DNA of 64,000 bases, taken from positions 363,637 to 427,636 of the forward strand of contig CBDFGG010000001.1 of the NCBI GenBank assembly GCA_965247015.1. Reading direction: 5' to 3'. The DNA is from JAIXWP01 sp965247015 (GTDB lineage: Bacteria > Bacteroidota > Bacteroidia > Flavobacteriales_D > Sanyastnellaceae). Position 1 is the first letter of the stretch, and every line of letters starts with the position of its first letter. Below, in pieces: positions 27,409 through 35,059 of the stretch. A program made the position numbers and the translations under genes. The notes beneath the pieces were generated by a model, which saw only the letters and a list, made by a program, of their open reading frames with translations, was not told where the DNA came from and did not search any database.

Positions 27409-27891
27409 TTATTTACTTGATTCGTCTACTTTGCAGGAGGGAACGCACTTTACTTCGAAATTCACTGAATTGGCAATGTAACATATTTCGTGCGCTTTGT
27501 GATGTAATTCGATGGCTCTTTCTACCATGCTTTCCTCAGCGACATGAAAGTTTGGCCTCAGGGTTACTTCTTTGAATTTCCCGCTTCCGTCGGCCTCTTC
27601 AATCATAATACCTGAGGCATTGTCGATGTATGCTGTGATTACTATACCCTCCAATGAGCAGAGGTACAAGTAGGAAAGCATGTGGCAGGATGAAATAGCA
27701 GTCACCAACAAATCTTCAGGGTTTAGCTTTGACTTGTCGCCGACGGCAGCGTTGTCCGTTGTAAGAAATAATTCCGGTTTTCCATCGATGGAAACGGTAT
27801 GGCTGCGGTCATAGGTTCGAACATTTTTAGTTCCGTCACCTTTGTTGCCTGTCCATACTGCGGTTAGTTTGTAGTGATGTTCGTGTGCCAT
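27409..27891 (-). CDS. OsmC family protein
   Basis: A 160-residue OsmC/Ohr-fold protein, a family that reduces organic hydroperoxides with a cysteine pair. The OsmC core is recognisable (NPEDLLVTAISSCHMLSYLYLC). The peroxidatic cysteine is in SSCHM; a second is in the C-terminal segment (VPSCKVD). Closer to the general OsmC/YhfA-type branch than to Ohr. The stop codon at 27409-27411 lies at the edge of a GAGTTGAG/GAGTTGGG octamer array next to the Flavo-1-like element, so the extreme C-terminus may have been altered by repeat DNA. Confidence 0.9.
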   Translation of the reverse strand: MAHEHHYKLTAVWTGNKGDGTKNVRTYDRSHTVSIDGKPELFLTTDNAAVGDKSKLNPEDLLVTAISSCHMLSYLYLCSLEGIVITAYIDNASGIMIEEADGSGKFKEVTLRPNFHVAEESMVERAIELHHKAHEICYIANSVNFEVKCVPSCKVDESSK

Positions 27892-27907
27892 TGAAATTAG
27901 ATTATAT

Positions 27908-27974
27908 GAGTTAGAGAATTAGAGAGTTGAGGAGTTGGAACGGATAGCCCGGGCCGTTAGGCAGCGCGAAAAAG
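27908..27974. repeat. GAGTTNGA octamers plus truncated Flavo-1-like 3' half
   Basis: Octamer units GAGTTAGA, GAATTAGA, GAGTTGAG, GAGTTGGA (27908-27940) run straight into GGAACGGATAGCCCGGGCCG and TTAGGCAGCGC (27937-27968), which is only the 3' half of the Flavo-1-like element. The 5' half is missing, so this is a decayed or partial copy. Confidence 0.85.
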
Positions 27975-28051
27975 AGCGAAATGTTTACTCCTTTGAAAAC
28001 GATTGAAGGCTTGATCTAGCAACTGCACCGGCACTTTTGACGCTAGAGATC

Positions 28052-28717
28052 CTAAATAAAATTTCTATTTGCTTTCGCTTTTCCGATGATGGTTTGTAGT
28101 GAGCGAAATAAATAGTATCGTCTGGTTTCATTTACCGCTTTTCCAAATGAGATTCGTTTTTTGCCTTCAAGTTGAATTTCTCCTCCTTGACTTCCCGGAT
28201 AGCGATGAGTGAGATCATTTTCTCTAACAGCTGTGATTTCGTCCCACGTAAAACGCTTTGTCAAACCAAGGCTTCCGATACCTGTAAATATTTTGCCTCC
28301 TAGTTTGTCGAGCGTCAGTTCTACCTTTCCCCAGATGACCATCAGCGTCAAGGTCCAAAATAATATTGAGCCTATTAAAAATGGAATCCCGAATAAAGAC
28401 ATGAATAGATCGAACTCCCCACTTATGATTTGGCTGCCATAAATTCCTCCGATAGATCCGCCTGACCAAACGATCATGAATGGAACCAGAAAGAAAGCGA
28501 GCGCAGAGCGCGTAGTGGCTCCGATTACGATGTGATCTAGCTCTCTCCTAATCCATGTTCCCTGAGGAGGCGTATCTATGTCAAAACCATCATCTACTTC
28601 ACTGCTTAGGTTTTCAGAAATCTTGAAGATATGCTCGCAATAATGACATTGACCAACATCCGTCATGATGTTGATGTCTTCTTTTTTAATCTCGCTTTTA
28701 CACTTCGGACAATTCAT
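28052..28717 (-). CDS. Membrane protein with N-terminal zinc ribbon
   Basis: A 221-residue protein. The N-terminus has two knuckles, CPKC (residues 3-6) and CHYC (24-27), a probable zinc ribbon. Two hydrophobic helices lie at about 75-95 and 105-128, followed by a beta-rich cytoplasmic domain (KVELTLDKLGGKIFTGIGSL, then FTWDEITAV) resembling PH-like membrane-anchored modules. Function unknown. Confidence 0.75.
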   Translation of the reverse strand: MNCPKCKSEIKKEDINIMTDVGQCHYCEHIFKISENLSSEVDDGFDIDTPPQGTWIRRELDHIVIGATTRSALAFFLVPFMIVWSGGSIGGIYGSQIISGEFDLFMSLFGIPFLIGSILFWTLTLMVIWGKVELTLDKLGGKIFTGIGSLGLTKRFTWDEITAVRENDLTHRYPGSQGGEIQLEGKKRISFGKAVNETRRYYLFRSLQTIIGKAKANRNFI

Positions 28718-28953
28718 GTTTTGGTATTTTGTATCAGGGTTTCGGGCTTTTGATTTTGGAAAATTCGACTCCGAAGTTTTGGGTTGAATTTATTATTAAT
28801 TTCTGATAGGGGGCAAATCGTTTTCGTTTATTGTAATAAGTGTAGCTAGTGTGACCTAGAGCTACTGTGTGCTGGATTACCTAATTTAGTCTATATAAGG
28901 ATCCATTATTCCGATTGACTTGTGGCCAGTGTTATGATTACCGTTTTTCATGT
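28718..28953. other. Intergenic spacer, nothing recognised
   Basis: 236 bp of AT-rich sequence between two minus-strand genes. I see no gene, hairpin terminator or member of the repeat families here. Confidence 0.6.
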
Positions 28954-29664
28954 TCACTTCTTTTGATACTTAGGTCTTTTAACGAGTACACAACAGAAAC
29001 CATCACTATTGAGCGGGTTCTTGATATAAACACCATTTTCCCTTTTATCCATTGCGATTGTCAATGTGCTATCAAAGAGCACTCTCCCATTCTTTATTTC
29101 ATAAAACTCCGAGGGAATGTAATACATTGAATCATTCCCATAATGCTCGGTGAGATCAAATCCGCCATATTCTAGGAATCCGTCATCATCGATGTCGGTG
29201 AAGGGTGCTGGTCCTCCTCTCTGTTTTTCATCATTATACACACAATCAGATACAAAATCTACTGACGAATTAGAAATTGAAAAAGCAGTTATAACATTGA
29301 AGTTCGGACTTCCGTCACTTTCAAGAAAGAGAAAAATGTTTCCTTTATCGATCATTACCCGATTGTATTCGCTCTGGTAATCAAATGTGTGACTCGAGTC
29401 AATATATGCTTGCTTCCCATTTACTAGTATAAATTCGTGAAACCTGTTATTTCCTGCATTATTAAAAGATTTTCGCATCACAGTAACACTATCTAGTTTC
29501 CCAAATTTTATTGTCAATGGCGTGTAGCTTGTGTCCTCATTCAAATATTTCTTCTCAGATTCTATTTCTGAAAACGTACCATCATCAGAAGAAACTTTAT
29601 CCGAATTCGTCTGACTTTTACAAGCAATTAAAAAAAACAGAAAAATGGATAGGCTTATTCTCAT
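28954..29664 (-). CDS. Lipoprotein, hypothetical
   Basis: A 236-residue protein with a lipoprotein signal (LFFLIAC, C15 lipidation site). The body is beta-rich and acidic, with DIDDDGFLEYGGFD, similar to calcium-binding FG-GAP/EF-hand-like loops in extracellular proteins. No enzyme motif. Probably on the periplasmic side of a membrane. Function unknown. Confidence 0.7.
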   Translation of the reverse strand: MRISLSIFLFFLIACKSQTNSDKVSSDDGTFSEIESEKKYLNEDTSYTPLTIKFGKLDSVTVMRKSFNNAGNNRFHEFILVNGKQAYIDSSHTFDYQSEYNRVMIDKGNIFLFLESDGSPNFNVITAFSISNSSVDFVSDCVYNDEKQRGGPAPFTDIDDDGFLEYGGFDLTEHYGNDSMYYIPSEFYEIKNGRVLFDSTLTIAMDKRENGVYIKNPLNSDGFCCVLVKRPKYQKK

Positions 29665-29791
29665 AAAAATTTCTTGAAGTGTTTTAGAGATAAAAAAAAC
29701 GGATTTTACAGCTCTAAATTTGTTGGCTGCTCAGAACTTGACGGGAACAACAAGTCTTAAAGATAGCAAGTCCTATATAATGATGCTCCAA

Positions 29792-30388
29792 TCATTCCAC
29801 TGCGGCATTTTCATACATCTTTTGTCTTTCCGCTTGTACATTGTCCCAAAGTTCTTTGTTGTTGGGGTCGGCCATTGCCTTTTTATAGGCTTCAACATAA
29901 GCGGGGTGATTTCTGTATTGGAATTCAACTAAACTTGTTTCTGGTAAAAGAAATACGATCAGTCCTAATCCGCCTATGATAGCTACCCTTTTTAAAATCT
30001 TGGTGTAATAATTTGATTTACTCTTTGAATATTTGATAGCTCCAAGGATGGTCACTACAGCGAGTCCAAAAAGTCCTAGGCTTAGATTTATGTTAGCTCC
30101 AGGCCATAATTGAATTTTAAACATCAGTCCAATTATTGTCAATGCAAGCGCCGCTCCCGTAGCGACTGCTCCATTGTTTCTCAAAGAAATCAGTTCTGAA
30201 ATACTACGTATTTTCAAAACTTCCTTGACTGTCACATCATTGAATATGACTAATCCAAAATAGAAGTACATCACAGCAAGTATTGAAAATGACAAGACCG
30301 TCAACATTCCACTCCCTGGAATGAGTAGTAAATTCAATACGAGCGCGATGAGTGCAAGAGTGGCAATAATAATTTCAGTTTTTTTCAT
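29792..30388 (-). CDS. Four-helix membrane protein with FKIQxWPGA motif
   Basis: A 198-residue inner-membrane protein. Hydrophobic helices lie at about 5-25, 29-48, 75-95 and 100-117, with a further one near 135-150. FKIQLWPGA (residues about 92-100) is a motif common in small Bacteroidota membrane proteins, including the GldL N-terminus, but the rest does not match GldL. The C-terminus is a helical soluble tail. Function unknown. Confidence 0.7.
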   Translation of the reverse strand: MKKTEIIIATLALIALVLNLLLIPGSGMLTVLSFSILAVMYFYFGLVIFNDVTVKEVLKIRSISELISLRNNGAVATGAALALTIIGLMFKIQLWPGANINLSLGLFGLAVVTILGAIKYSKSKSNYYTKILKRVAIIGGLGLIVFLLPETSLVEFQYRNHPAYVEAYKKAMADPNNKELWDNVQAERQKMYENAAVE

Positions 30389-30462
30389 TGGGTTGGGGGT
30401 GTTATCGCTTATGGATGAGGATTTGTGTGATGATAATTTTATTCGAAGTAATTCAAGCGAAT

Positions 30463-30846
30463 TTACTCTTTGTCATCAGTTATAAATTTAAATACTGTAG
30501 TGTCTTGCATAATTCCAGTTTCCTTATTCATTTCTATGACTTCAATGAACAATGTATCAAGGTCTTTTATATAAGCCATGTACATTTCATTATGAAACTG
30601 CAACATCATTCCAGGCCTTTTCGGTTTTAAAGAAACACTTGCTACATTATGTGGTAATAGTTTAAAGAAAGTTGTATCGTTTTTTATAAAGCTTTTCGAC
30701 CCAACTAATTCAATACTAAATTCTGTCTTGACACTATCCACGTTTTCAGTTCGTCCAGCATGATCTTGAAGATTTAGGCTATTTTGACTAGACTGATTAC
30801 AACTTGCAACAATCAATAGAAATGCAACACTTAAAATTTCTTTCAT
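30463..30846 (-). CDS. Small lipoprotein, hypothetical
   Basis: The frame opens at 30879, but ATG at 30846 directly starts a lipoprotein signal (MKEILSVAFLLIVASC, C16), giving 127 residues. The mature part is polar and beta-rich with no recognised domain. It is the first gene after the attC-like site at 30945-31086, about 100 bp from it, so whether it belongs to the cassette array is unclear. Confidence 0.65.
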   Translation of the reverse strand: MKEILSVAFLLIVASCNQSSQNSLNLQDHAGRTENVDSVKTEFSIELVGSKSFIKNDTTFFKLLPHNVASVSLKPKRPGMMLQFHNEMYMAYIKDLDTLFIEVIEMNKETGIMQDTTVFKFITDDKE

Positions 30847-30944
30847 TCTTTGTTTGTTAAAACAGGTACTAACATTCATTTGGCTTTGGATTCTAACAAG
30901 CAGCTTGACTACTTTGCTTTTATAAATATTCTCAGATCACTTTA

Positions 30945-31086
30945 AAAACGTTTTCCAGCTTTGCATTCGGGTGGGTTTCGGTCCCACTTGAAAGCAGGCT
31001 CAATTTATTACTAAAGTTTAAGAGAAACACAAAGCTTCAAGTTCGCTCAACACCCCGCCTGATTAAAATCTGCGTTAAAGGCAGTA
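30945..31086 (-). repeat. attC-like palindromic site 6
   Basis: Read on the minus strand: TTTAACGCAG..AATCAGGCGGGG on the gene side, CCCACCCGAATGCAAAGC and AAAACG-TTTTT on the far side, with a long loop between. The loop sequence ACTTTAGTAATAAATT is shared with site 2. It directly follows the stop of the ORF at 31099. Confidence 0.6.
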
Positions 31087-31098
31087 ATTAATTCCATC

Positions 31099-31533
31099 TC
31101 AAGTCCAGTCAACATTTAAATATTTATCATCGCTCATAAATATAATAGGTTCCACATATACTAAACCAAGTTCTTTTAATATCTGATTTGCAGACTTATT
31201 AGCATTAACCCAAATTTTTCGTTCTTTCATTTTTCTACTCCATTCGGAACTGTATAAACTAATGAGAAACTCCTGTAATTGCTTAAAGTGAATCATTGTC
31301 TCAGATGTCAATTTGAGAAAATTCTGAATTTCAGTTCTTTCTAAAAAATCTTCATCAAAAAGTACTTCCACTCGTCCTTCTATGCACTCTGAAAAAATCA
31401 CCAAGTCTTCTTCAGCGTAGTCCGACAAGTCAGTACTACAAATAAATAAAATCAGTAGGATTTCTTCGGTGTGAAATCGTGTTATTCTGAACTTCTGTTC
31501 TTCACTTAAGTTATGATTATCCATGAAAATCAT
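31099..31533 (-). CDS. Cassette-like ORF, hypothetical (144 residues)
   Basis: Soluble, acidic, mostly helical protein with no recognised family. ATG at 31524 (MDNHNLSEEQ) is an alternative start. It lies between attC-like sites 5 and 6 in the same direction as the other small ORFs of the array, and starts about 25 bp after the end of site 5 (G-TTATC), as expected for an integron cassette gene. Confidence 0.6.
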   Translation of the reverse strand: MIFMDNHNLSEEQKFRITRFHTEEILLILFICSTDLSDYAEEDLVIFSECIEGRVEVLFDEDFLERTEIQNFLKLTSETMIHFKQLQEFLISLYSSEWSRKMKERKIWVNANKSANQILKELGLVYVEPIIFMSDDKYLNVDWT

Positions 31534-31559
31534 TTAGTTGGTCTGTTCTAATATTGCAA

Positions 31560-31692
31560 GATAACGGTTTGCCACTATAAGAAGTTGGGGCTTTCGGAGA
31601 CGAAATCTATCTATCACCTCTGAACTTGATACGACGCACAAAGCTTCATTTTAGTACTAAGCCCGCTTTCTATCTAACCGTCTGTAAGCTGT
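31560..31692 (-). repeat. attC-like palindromic site 5
   Basis: Minus-strand reading: AACAGCTTACAGACGGTTAG, then AAAGCGGGCTT; partner strand AAGCCCCAACTT, then GCAAACCG-TTATC. Outer and inner arms are imperfect reverse complements. The loop carries GAAGCTTTGTGCG, related to sites 2 and 6. Confidence 0.6.
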
Positions 31693-31721
31693 TGTTTTCT
31701 TACTTTTTTCAATCTAGTCGA

Positions 31722-32171
31722 TTACAATTCTTTTTCAAAACAAATACTACTTTCAACATTTTCGTATTGTCCATAATTTTTGATGACTTTGTAACCACTC
31801 TTTTTATATAAACCAATTGCTTCAAGCATTTTATCGCCCGTCTCTAATACACATTTTTTATAACCTAACTCTCTTGCCCAACTTTCCAAATCATTTAAAA
31901 CTGCAACAGCCACGCCTTTTCCTCGCATTTCAATGGATACATACATCCTCTTTATTTCCATTGTTGATTTGTCGTATTCTTTCATTGCTCCACAACCCAC
32001 TGGTAAATTGTCATTCAGTGCAACAACTACATGTTTAATAAGGTCAATTTTATTGAAATGTGCAAAAAAATCATTTTTCTCTCCATTCTTTTTTGCCAAG
32101 TCTTTGTCAAGTTCTAAAACTAAATTTCGAAAGTCTTTATTTTCTGAATTTGTTCTATATAGAGTTGTCAT
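31722..32171 (-). CDS. GNAT family N-acetyltransferase (cassette-like)
   Basis: A 149-residue acetyl-CoA-dependent acyltransferase. The conserved core is visible: beta4 MEIKRMYVS, then motif A RGKGVAVAVL (acetyl-CoA pyrophosphate loop, R/Q-x-x-G-x-G/A), then GYKKCVLETG and the C-terminal LYKKSGYKVI. Substrate unknown. It sits between attC-like sites 4 and 5. Acetyltransferases are among the commonest recognisable cassette genes in integrons. Confidence 0.88.
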   Translation of the reverse strand: MTTLYRTNSENKDFRNLVLELDKDLAKKNGEKNDFFAHFNKIDLIKHVVVALNDNLPVGCGAMKEYDKSTMEIKRMYVSIEMRGKGVAVAVLNDLESWARELGYKKCVLETGDKMLEAIGLYKKSGYKVIKNYGQYENVESSICFEKEL

Positions 32172-32221
32172 TTTTTGAATGTAAATATTTCTGTCTTGTC
32201 AATTAGTCTTTTGTCCTTAGG

Positions 32222-32375
32222 AGTTGTACCCACAAAATTGCCACCTAATGTTTGGCGCTTTGCGAAGAAGTGGATTTCGGAGCACAAAACTATCCGCTAG
32301 AACTGAATCCCGCATGTGCGGGATAAAAAGCTTCATTCAGCCACTGAACCGCCAATTACTGGTAGGTGCTATTAT
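32222..32375 (-). repeat. attC-like palindromic site 4 with internal hairpin
   Basis: Minus-strand reading: GCACCTACCAGTAATTGGCGG on one side and CGCCAAACATTAGGTGGC on the other, about 150 bp in all. The loop contains the perfect hairpin TCCCGCACATGCGGGA. The far end reads GTACAACTCC rather than G-TTA, so this site is degenerate. Confidence 0.45.
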
Positions 32376-32382
32376 AGCCTGT

Positions 32383-32868
32383 TTATTTCATTTCAAATTC
32401 ATGCTTTCGAGCAATTAAAACATCTTTAGCCTTTCCGGATGAATCCCATTCAGTTGCCTCCACCAATATGAGGGAATAACCAGTAAAAATGTACTTCCCT
32501 CCCATCCATTTCTTCGGAACTTCATTGGTGATAAAAGCGCGATATTGCTCAACATACAGAGTGTCCTTCCGCACAGAGTATTTAAAGTCGAGCGTACCAA
32601 TTAGTCCACACCCATAACTTTTCCCTCTACCACCTGATCCAAATTCCATGTGATGGATACAATTAGGAGTAGGTGCCTCCTCCTGCCATCTGTGATCTCG
32701 TAGAATTCTTATGGACAGTTTGGATTTTTCCAATGGCGCCTTATCGGGTGAGCCAACCATAGAAAATATTTCCGAATTATCCTGATTTAAGCCGCATGAC
32801 GCTATTGGTCCTTCAGCATAAAGAAGTGTCCAGATTATTGAAATCAAAGTGATTTTAAAGTAGCTCAT
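32383..32868 (-). CDS. Cassette-like secreted protein, hypothetical
   Basis: A 161-residue protein with an N-terminal signal-like hydrophobic stretch (ITLISIIWTLLYAEG) and four cysteines in the mature part (C25 and others in CGLNQ, PNCIHH, YGCGL). No known domain. It starts 11-13 bp after the G-TTAC end of attC-like site 3, the short leader typical of integron cassettes. Confidence 0.65.
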   Translation of the reverse strand: MSYFKITLISIIWTLLYAEGPIASCGLNQDNSEIFSMVGSPDKAPLEKSKLSIRILRDHRWQEEAPTPNCIHHMEFGSGGRGKSYGCGLIGTLDFKYSVRKDTLYVEQYRAFITNEVPKKWMGGKYIFTGYSLILVEATEWDSSGKAKDVLIARKHEFEMK

Positions 32869-32878
32869 GTCATTGGCT

Positions 32879-33007
32879 GTAACGGTTTGCAGCTACCCGA
32901 AGGGCGGGACTTTTACCACAAAACTTGATTTGAAAAACTAATGTTTCATTAACCACAAAACTGTCTTTGGAACACGAAACCCCGCCTTTTGGGTAGGTGC
33001 TGTTAGT
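32879..33007 (-). repeat. attC-like palindromic site 3 (best formed)
   Basis: Minus-strand reading: CTAACAGCACCTACCC-AAAA-GGCGGG, a loop of about 75 bp, then CCCGCC-CTTC-GGGTAGCTGCAAACCG-TTAC. Two paired blocks separated by a short unpaired spacer, with outer blocks ending in TAAC and GTTA, reproduce the R''-L''-L'-R' architecture of integron attC sites. The left block overlaps the stop of the ORF at 33003. Confidence 0.72.
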
Positions 33008-33458
33008 TGCTGTTATTCTCATTTGTAGTTGTCTTAGCTATCCCTTTATTTCGTTGTGTCCACCGATAAATAGGTAAAAACACCAAAGCTAATAGGGCAG
33101 TCATTAATGCGGCATATCCAAACCATTCCTTTATAAGTTCTTGTCTACCGTGTAGGGTATAGTGTATATTCGAAACAAAGTCGTAGAAAAATTGAAAAAT
33201 AGCTAAGCCAATAAGAAATACGGGAAATCCAATTATTAATGAGCTTACAACTTTAATGTCAATGCCAATAACCCATTTGTAAGTCTTGATGAAAAGGAGT
33301 AATATGAAGAATATGAAAACAAGGTTTGTCCATATAGCTAAATAGCTAACGAAATTTATGAGCCATAAATTAAAGGAAAGAACAAGTCCACAAAAAAGTC
33401 CATATAAAATTATGAATCCCGGTATTCTGTTCTTTCTAATATTATTTTCTGTCGTCAT
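33003..33458 (-). CDS. Cassette-like membrane protein, hypothetical
   Basis: The frame opens at 33509 within the attC-like site; ATG at 33458 (MTTENNIRKN) is the first start after the site, about 8 bp from its G-TTAGC end, giving 151 residues. Four hydrophobic helices (IILYGLFCGLVLSF, YLAIWTNLVFIFFILLLF, VVSSLIIGFPVFLIGLAIF, LMTALLALVFLP) with basic ends. No family recognised. Confidence 0.68.
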   Translation of the reverse strand: MTTENNIRKNRIPGFIILYGLFCGLVLSFNLWLINFVSYLAIWTNLVFIFFILLLFIKTYKWVIGIDIKVVSSLIIGFPVFLIGLAIFQFFYDFVSNIHYTLHGRQELIKEWFGYAALMTALLALVFLPIYRWTQRNKGIAKTTTNENNSN

Positions 33459-33464
33459 ACAATT

Positions 33465-33592
33465 GCTAACGTTTTGGGGCTTTGCGTTCGGGCGGGTTTC
33501 TGAACACAAAGCTTTAATTTATTACTAAAGTGTACTAGAAGCACAAAGCTCTATGCTTCCAAGTCACACCGTCTGACGCAAAACCTGTGTCA
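33465..33592 (-). repeat. attC-like palindromic site 2
   Basis: Minus-strand reading: GGTGACACAGGTTTTGCGTC on the gene side, and CCCGCCCGAACGCAAAGCC then CCAAAACG-TTAGC on the other. TTTTGCGT pairs with ACGCAAAG. The loop holds GCTTTGTGCTTCT and ACTTTAGTAATAAATT, shared with site 6. The left end overlaps the TGA stop of the upstream cassette ORF. Confidence 0.66.
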
Positions 33593-34192
33593 CCAGCCGC
33601 TATTTCTTTCCACGTCATATTTGTATGGGTTTTCAGAGTCCATTGTTTGGTCATGATAAATTAAAAATTCAGCGTGTTTGTCATCTATTCTTACTGTTTC
33701 TATTTTCTCAATCCCACGCAAACAAAGATTGCTTTCATAATGAACTTCTTTGTCAAAAATTCCAAACTTTGTCTGCGTGATATAAATTAGTTCTCCGCAA
33801 GATAAAAATTCACCAGTCGTAACAATAATTTTTGTATTGCCATTTAGATCAAATTCCTTTATCACTTTTCCAAACAGAAGCATAACAATACTAACACCTA
33901 ATAATGGTGTCAGAAGGAATGTGGTTGTCAGAATTTTCACGATCGTGTTTTTGAATAGTACAAAATAAATAATTGCCAAGCAGGTGAATGTCAAACTGAT
34001 TGTAAGAAAAGAATATAGCCCCTTTAGCCTGTAACCATTAAACGTAAAAATGAAAATCGTCAGAAACAATATTGTCGCAACAACTAACAGTTTACCGATT
34101 ACTTTCTCTGCTTTTGGAAAGTTCGTTTTCGTCAGAAGTGTAATGCAGTTCAGTCCAATTATTAGTCCTATAAATAATATTATTACTGTCAT
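33590..34192 (-). CDS. Cassette-like membrane protein, hypothetical
   Basis: A 200-residue protein with four hydrophobic helices in the first 110 residues and a soluble beta-rich C-terminal domain (residues about 115-200). No known family. The start follows attC-like site 1 by about 25-30 bp. The final codons run into site 2. Confidence 0.68.
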   Translation of the reverse strand: MTVIILFIGLIIGLNCITLLTKTNFPKAEKVIGKLLVVATILFLTIFIFTFNGYRLKGLYSFLTISLTFTCLAIIYFVLFKNTIVKILTTTFLLTPLLGVSIVMLLFGKVIKEFDLNGNTKIIVTTGEFLSCGELIYITQTKFGIFDKEVHYESNLCLRGIEKIETVRIDDKHAEFLIYHDQTMDSENPYKYDVERNSGW

Positions 34193-34214
34193 TTGTGTGT
34201 CGTTCCAAATTGGC

Positions 34215-34348
34215 AGGTAACAGTCAAGTATAAGCGTAGTGCGGGATTTCGGAGCAATTCACTGTCCTACTATCGTAAGGTCTCTTCGGAGTAAGAAAGC
34301 TCACTTTCACACTCTCAGCCCGCATTACGCTTAGCCAATGTTTTAGCG
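34215..34348 (-). repeat. attC-like palindromic site 1
   Basis: Minus-strand reading: CGCTAAAACATTGGCT, then AAGCGTAATGCGGG; partner CCCGCACTACGCTT, then GACTG-TTACC. The inner arms (34232-34245 and 34319-34332) pair over 14 bp with one mismatch. Same orientation as the other sites. Confidence 0.66.
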
Positions 34349-34358
34349 CAATTTTATT

Positions 34359-34796
34359 CTATCGAATCAATCGTAATAAAAATTCAACATTCATTATTGT
34401 CAAGTATCCAATTTCTTTTCTTTTCGTCAATCCATTAATAAGACTTACTAAGAAAAGGATAATCGGAATAATCATACTTAGGCGAACAATTCCAGCATAC
34501 GGCCATTCCATTATTGAAAAAAGATTCGCTCCAAATGCCCAAATCCCTGAAATCATCATTGTCACTTGATCTCGACTTGAATGTTCTTTGTTGTTCAAAC
34601 TTGTGATGGTAACTAGAAGTGCAGTCAACATATAAATAACCAAACCGATTGTTTTAATTACCGGCAATTCTATCCAAGTAATTAATACTCCTGCTGTAAA
34701 ACCTAAAGAAAGAACGGTTGCTAGCTTATCACCTCTTCTTATTGTTAAAACAAGCATGATTAAAGAAACGAAAGATAGAATTATTCTTTCTGGCAT
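34359..34796 (-). CDS. Cassette-like membrane protein, hypothetical
   Basis: A 145-residue protein with five hydrophobic helices, almost wholly membrane-embedded, with short basic loops (RRGDK, TKRKE). No family recognised. It is the first ORF of the array in transcription order. A partial attC-like end (CG-TTATAAC) lies 15-25 bp upstream of its ATG. Confidence 0.65.
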   Translation of the reverse strand: MPERIILSFVSLIMLVLTIRRGDKLATVLSLGFTAGVLITWIELPVIKTIGLVIYMLTALLVTITSLNNKEHSSRDQVTMMISGIWAFGANLFSIMEWPYAGIVRLSMIIPIILFLVSLINGLTKRKEIGYLTIMNVEFLLRLIR

Positions 34797-34909
34797 TGGC
34801 TTTAGAATGAGTTATAACGATTTTCCACTAGCATCAGTTTGACGTTGTCAATATTAAAAGTAATTCATTTACTTAAATAATAAAATTTTGAATGTAGAAA
34901 ATTTTTTTG

Positions 34910-35043
34910 AACTGATTCAATGTTTAATTGCTTTAATGTTTCACTGATTAACTGGAATTAATAAACTTGCTAAAGAAGTGAAATAGTTAAGCAGTTAAGC
35001 AATTAAACAGTTAAGCAGTGAAGCGGTTAAGCAGTGAAACAGT
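34910..35043. repeat. Octamer inverted-repeat element, copy 4 (longest)
   Basis: Left arm of six ACTGNTTC-type octamers (34910-34956), centre GGAATTAATAAACTTGC, right arm of about nine GTTAAGCA/GTGAAGCG-type octamers (34976-35043). The arms are largely reverse complementary, and the Flavo-1-like element starts 7 bp later. Confidence 0.87.
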
Positions 35044-35059
35044 GCGGACCGTGGCTTGG

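Noticed and set aside
30945..34850. Integrase or attI within the window
   Set aside because: I looked for a tyrosine-recombinase ORF on both strands from 26000 to 38000 and found none; only the cassette side is present.
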